Below, piece after piece: positions 62,880 to 64,000 of a stretch of 64,000 nucleotides of DNA. Numbering within the stretch: the first letter of the stretch is position 1; each line of letters starts with the position of its first letter. The position numbers and the translations under genes were made by a program. The notes under the pieces were generated by a model. The model was given only the letters and a program-made list of their open reading frames with translations. It was not told the origin of the DNA and did no database searches. Origin of the DNA: Vreelandella sulfidaeris (GTDB lineage Bacteria; Pseudomonadota; Gammaproteobacteria; Pseudomonadales; Halomonadaceae); NCBI GenBank assembly GCA_007182875.1, contig AP019514.1, forward strand, positions 2,728,001 to 2,792,000. The letters are read 5' to 3'.

Positions 62880-63997
62880 TTAAACTGGGGGCGGTGCCTC
62901 AGGCAAGAGTGCCTGGCAGGCGCGCACTTTTTCCAGCAATTCAGCATGGTTAGGCGCTAGGATATTGATGTGAGCAAGCTTGCGCCCGGCACGCTCGGCT
63001 TTGTCATAGCGATGCAGATGCGAATCGTCAAGTGCCAAGATCGCTGCATTATCGCCCTCACGGCCAATGACATTGACCATACAGGTAGGTGCTATCGCCT
63101 GGGTACTTCCTAGGGGCAAACCCTGAATCGCACGCAGATGATTTTCAAACTGGCTGGTCACCGCGCCGTCCATCGTCCAATGCCCGGAATTATGCACACG
63201 GGGCGCCATTTCATTGGCCAGCAGGCTGCCATCGCGAGTCTGAAACAGCTCAAGGGCCAGTACACCGACATAATCCAACTCATTCAACAGTGCACGAATA
63301 TAGCTATCCGCGGTTTTCTGAACACTTGCGTCCAGGTCTGGTAGCGGCGCCACGGAGTAACGCAGAATACCATCCACGTGTTGATTTTCCGCCATGGGGT
63401 AGAAGACCACCTCGCCATCGCGACCGCGGACAGCAATCATCGAAACTTCGCGTACAAAATCAACGAACTCCTCAACGACGAGCTGCGAGTGGCCAATAGA
63501 GTTCCACGCCTCTTGCGCCTGCTCAGGCTGTTTCAGCACCGCCTGGCCTTTGCCGTCGTAGCCCTCGGTAACCGATTTAGCAACGACCGGGCAGCCCAAT
63601 TCACGGGCGGCGGCTTCAAGCTGTTCGGCGCTCTCAACGATACGATAAGCGGCTGTCGGGATACCTAAGCGATCAAACAGGGCTTTCTCTTCGACCCGGT
63701 TCTGGCACACTTCAATGGCACGGCTACTGGGGTAGACCGGTTTATGCTGCTCAATTTCCCGCACCAGTTGAACAGGCAAGTGCTCAAATTCGTAGGTCAC
63801 CACATCGACGTTGGCCAAAAACTCGGCCAGGCGTTGGTTATTCGGGTCAACCATCACCTCGCCAATGCCCGCACTGGGGTTACCCGTGGTATCCAGAAGG
63901 TGAAGCGGTTACCCAACGGGTAACCCGCCAATGCCAACATGCGACCTAGCTGGCCTGCGCCCAAAACGCCGATATTTTTGATAATGTCTGAATTCAT
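62880..63997 (-). CDS. purK: 5-(carboxyamino)imidazole ribonucleotide synthase (PurK), frameshifted
   Basis: ATP-grasp enzyme of purine synthesis converting AIR and bicarbonate to N5-CAIR. From ATG 63997: IGVLGAGQLGRMLALAGYPL, a break near 63900, then GEVMVDPNNQRLAEFLANVD and the ATP-grasp blocks PVVAKSVTEGYDGKGQAVL, VEEFVDFVREVSMIAVRGRD and EMAPRVHNSGHWT. About 373 residues with complete N- and C-termini. purE would be expected just beyond the right edge. Confidence 0.94.
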
Positions 63998-64000
63998 GGC

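Overview
The window reads as a core-chromosome stretch of a Halomonadaceae bacterium (Halomonas or Vreelandella type, Gammaproteobacteria). Supporting this are a complete seven-gene Mrp Na+/H+ antiporter operon, the polyhydroxyalkanoate regulator PhaR, a gamma-butyrobetaine dioxygenase next to a choline/betaine-type binding protein, a HiPIP, a DUF6482 protein, the prkA-yeaH-spoVR stress operon and an arginine/ornithine ABC transporter. I see no phage, insertion sequence, integrase or CRISPR array. The species assignment is inference from gene content, not from a search.

A property that governs how the window must be read: about two thirds of the genes (roughly 44 of 64) are broken by one-base insertions or deletions, many in short homopolymers. 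The broken set includes rpsR, rplI, purD, hemH, ettA and rnr. Each break is repaired by adding or removing one or two bases, so I treat them as sequencing or assembly errors and report each locus as one gene spanning its fragments. Lengths and ends are therefore approximate where noted.

Layout. 1-5.1 kb: a DMT transporter end, a selenoprotein-W-like protein, an MFS transporter, a short LOV blue-light receptor, a PA3496-like protein and EttA. 5.2-13.8 kb: mostly minus strand, with coq7, a HIT protein, prkB, a thioesterase, purD, phaR, rsmE on plus, a retropepsin-like protease, a lytic transglycosylase and a DASH-type photolyase whose upstream region carries TGTACA repeats. 14-20 kb: mrpABCDEFG. 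20-30 kb: hemH, small conserved proteins, and the block dnaB, rplI, DUF2232, rpsR, rpsF, rlmB, rnr. 30-32.4 kb: three tandem tRNA-Leu(CAG), a DNA/RNA endonuclease, a stand-alone RAM domain and HiPIP. 32.4-37.4 kb: spoVR, yeaH, prkA with a possible sigma-54 promoter. 37.7-48 kb: threonine aldolase, dienoyl-CoA reductase, a DMT transporter, a GNAT-nitrilase fusion, an Atl-like protein, azoR, a LysR regulator, gamma-butyrobetaine dioxygenase and a betaine-type binding protein. 48-51 kb: TVP38 protein, GT4 glycosyltransferase and a degenerate metallophosphoesterase that may be fused to it. 51-64 kb: yjbQ, a LysR/D-malate dehydrogenase pair, wrbA, a hemerythrin, astE with an aot-like transporter, TraX, a diguanylate cyclase and purK.

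The most unusual items are: the metallophosphoesterase with every metal-ligand motif replaced, apparently joined through a membrane segment to a GT4 enzyme resembling diacylglycerol glucosyltransferases; the short LOV receptor; the CarH-like operator before the photolyase; and short degenerate tandem repeats (10-20 bp units) at gene borders in at least six places, including the two internal junctions and the upstream region of the prkA-yeaH-spoVR operon.
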